A stretch of 5,506 nt of DNA from assembly GCA_027325115.1 (NCBI GenBank), contig DAHWFG010000081.1:1-5506 (forward strand). Direction: 5' to 3'. Below, in pieces: positions 4,509 through 5,506 of this stretch; position 1 is the first letter of the stretch, and every line of letters begins with the position of its first letter. The stretch comes from JAKBCQ01 sp021807585 (GTDB lineage Bacteria > Planctomycetota > Planctomycetia > Isosphaerales > Isosphaeraceae). The notes beneath the pieces were generated by a model, which saw nothing but the letters and a program-made list of their open reading frames with translations, did no database searches and had not been told where the DNA came from. A program made the position numbers and the translations under genes.

Positions 4509-5506
4509 TCAACGGTTGAACAAAAAAGCGGGACTGTTAATGAGCGCCCAGAGAAGATCCTGAGCCCCCTCGGCCTTGGAGCCCGCGTGCGCCAAATATT
4601 CGCGCGCCGTCGCGAGCTCGGCTTCGGTCGGAAACCGACCGATCGCCGCAAGATACATCTCGTCGACGATCGACTTATCGTCGGGATTCTTAAGCATCAA
4701 CTTGGCGATTCGACCGTTGGGATCGACCAGCGCGTCGGCGATCGTCGGGCCGTTGACGAGATTGAGCGCCTGCGACAGGCTCACCTCGCTCGAGCGTTCG
4801 CACTCGCACGGAGTGTCGCGCGGCGGCCTACCGAATAAATCGAGAAACCCGCCCGCGGCGATCTGCGAATCGGGAAGCTGATCGGCGCGAAACCCCTCGG
4901 GAACACCCGCGAACCGAGGTCGTCGACCCGTCGCCAGATCGATCGCGTCCATCAATTCCTCCGCGGTCAGACGCCGCGGAGTCGCGTGTGAAAAATTGCT
5001 TGTATCATCTTCATTAAACTTGTTTGTCGAGATCGAAGCGCGATACGTCCGCGATCGCGCAATCGTCCGCATCAGATAACGCAGATCGAATCGATGCGCG
5101 ATCAGGTCTTTTTCGAGCGCCGCGAGCAGTTCGGGATTGCTTGGAGGGTTCCCCGAGCGAATGTCGTCGACTGGGTCGATGATCCCCTTCCCCAAAAAGT
5201 AACTCCAAATCCGGTTCGCGATCGACCGCGCAAAATACGGATTCTCCGCCGAAGTCAACCAATCGGCGAGCGCGTCGCGCCGCGATTCGTCCGCGATCGA
5301 AGATTGTTCGACCGCTTTTTTGGTCGGAACGTCATACGGGAAACGAGGAGGAACCACCCGACCGTCCTTGGGATGCAACACCTCGCCGTCGTTCCGATCG
5401 TAAACAATCTGCTCGCCGGGCCTCGATCCGTTCTTCACCGCGGTCCGGCCCCAAAACGCCGCCATCCCGTAATACTGCCCCTGAGTCCAACGCTCAAACG
5501 GATGAT
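4509..5506 (-). CDS. DUF1549/DUF1553 family protein, C-terminal part (5' end beyond window)
   Basis: About 331 residues are visible up to the TGA at 4509. The frame is open to the right edge: residues HPFERWTQGQYYG precede the first internal Met at 5465, so that Met is not the start. The segment matches the C-terminal DUF1553 domain of large planctomycete proteins that usually also carry DUF1549 and sometimes an N-terminal cytochrome c-like or concanavalin-like domain. Hallmarks are SRRDALADWLTSAENPYFAR, then NRIWSYFLGKGIIDPVDDIR (from about 5216) and NPPSNPELL, then FDLRYLMRTIARSRTYRAS, RRLTAEELMDAID, CECERSSEVSLSQALNLVNG, YLAAIGRFPTEAEL and the end motif LLWALINSPAFLFNR. The last motif is normal for the family, so the C-terminus is complete. 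The biochemical role is not established. The partner DUF1501 gene follows after 22 bp, the usual order for this pair, so both are probably made and act together outside the cytoplasm. Confidence 0.92.
   Translation of the reverse strand, partial: HPFERWTQGQYYGMAAFWGRTAVKNGSRPGEQIVYDRNDGEVLHPKDGRVVPPRFPYDVPTKKAVEQSSIADESRRDALADWLTSAENPYFARSIANRIWSYFLGKGIIDPVDDIRSGNPPSNPELLAALEKDLIAHRFDLRYLMRTIARSRTYRASISTNKFNEDDTSNFSHATPRRLTAEELMDAIDLATGRRPRFAGVPEGFRADQLPDSQIAAGGFLDLFGRPPRDTPCECERSSEVSLSQALNLVNGPTIADALVDPNGRIAKLMLKNPDDKSIVDEMYLAAIGRFPTEAELATAREYLAHAGSKAEGAQDLLWALINSPAFLFNR

Noticed and set aside
3422..4519. A long plus-strand open frame (365 residues) opposite the DUF1501 gene.
   Set aside because: Its product is Arg/Leu/His-rich and looks like the complement of a GC-rich gene. 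The minus-strand frame has clear DUF1501 motifs over its whole length.
4128..4838. A plus-strand open frame of 236 residues across the DUF1501/DUF1553 junction.
   Set aside because: It lies antisense to two well-supported genes and shows no recognisable protein features.

Overview
The window looks like a piece of a Planctomycetota chromosome. The evidence is a linked DUF1549/DUF1553 and DUF1501 gene pair, a hallmark of planctomycetes that is also seen in Verrucomicrobia and Lentisphaerae. The DUF1501 protein has the N-terminus typical of that group (an MLSIPG start, RLCD, then a twin-arginine GRREFLRVGG segment). The DNA is GC-rich, roughly 60% by eye. All five genes I can support lie on the minus strand, so the window is best read from right to left.

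Right part (5506 to 3026): the 3' two-thirds or less of a DUF1553-family gene, open at the window edge, is followed after 22 bp by a complete DUF1501 gene with a Tat-type signal. The two form an operon of exported proteins. An imperfect hairpin (2973-3012) just past the DUF1501 stop probably ends the transcript.

Middle (2816 to 2422): a lone small lipoprotein gene encodes a 113-residue protein. After its lipidated cysteine it is almost entirely Lys/Glu-rich 11-residue repeats, like LEA or apolipoprotein-type amphipathic helices. A perfect 10-bp stem-loop (2422-2447) follows its stop codon. A stretch of about 540 bp without a convincing gene (1882-2421) then separates it from the left cluster. 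This stretch contains an AT-rich block and two weak hairpins.

Left part (1881 to 1): a gene fusing an excisionase/MerR-type helix-turn-helix to a fructose/nitrogen-type PTS EIIA domain is followed, one base after its stop codon, by a HyfB-like membrane subunit of the proton-pumping antiporter family (group 4 hydrogenase / formate hydrogenlyase type). The HyfB gene runs off the left edge. The tight spacing suggests the EIIA-HTH protein is made together with, and may regulate, a Hyf-type membrane complex whose other subunits would lie further left. This is the most interesting arrangement here. All family names come from recognising motifs in the translations; no database search was run.
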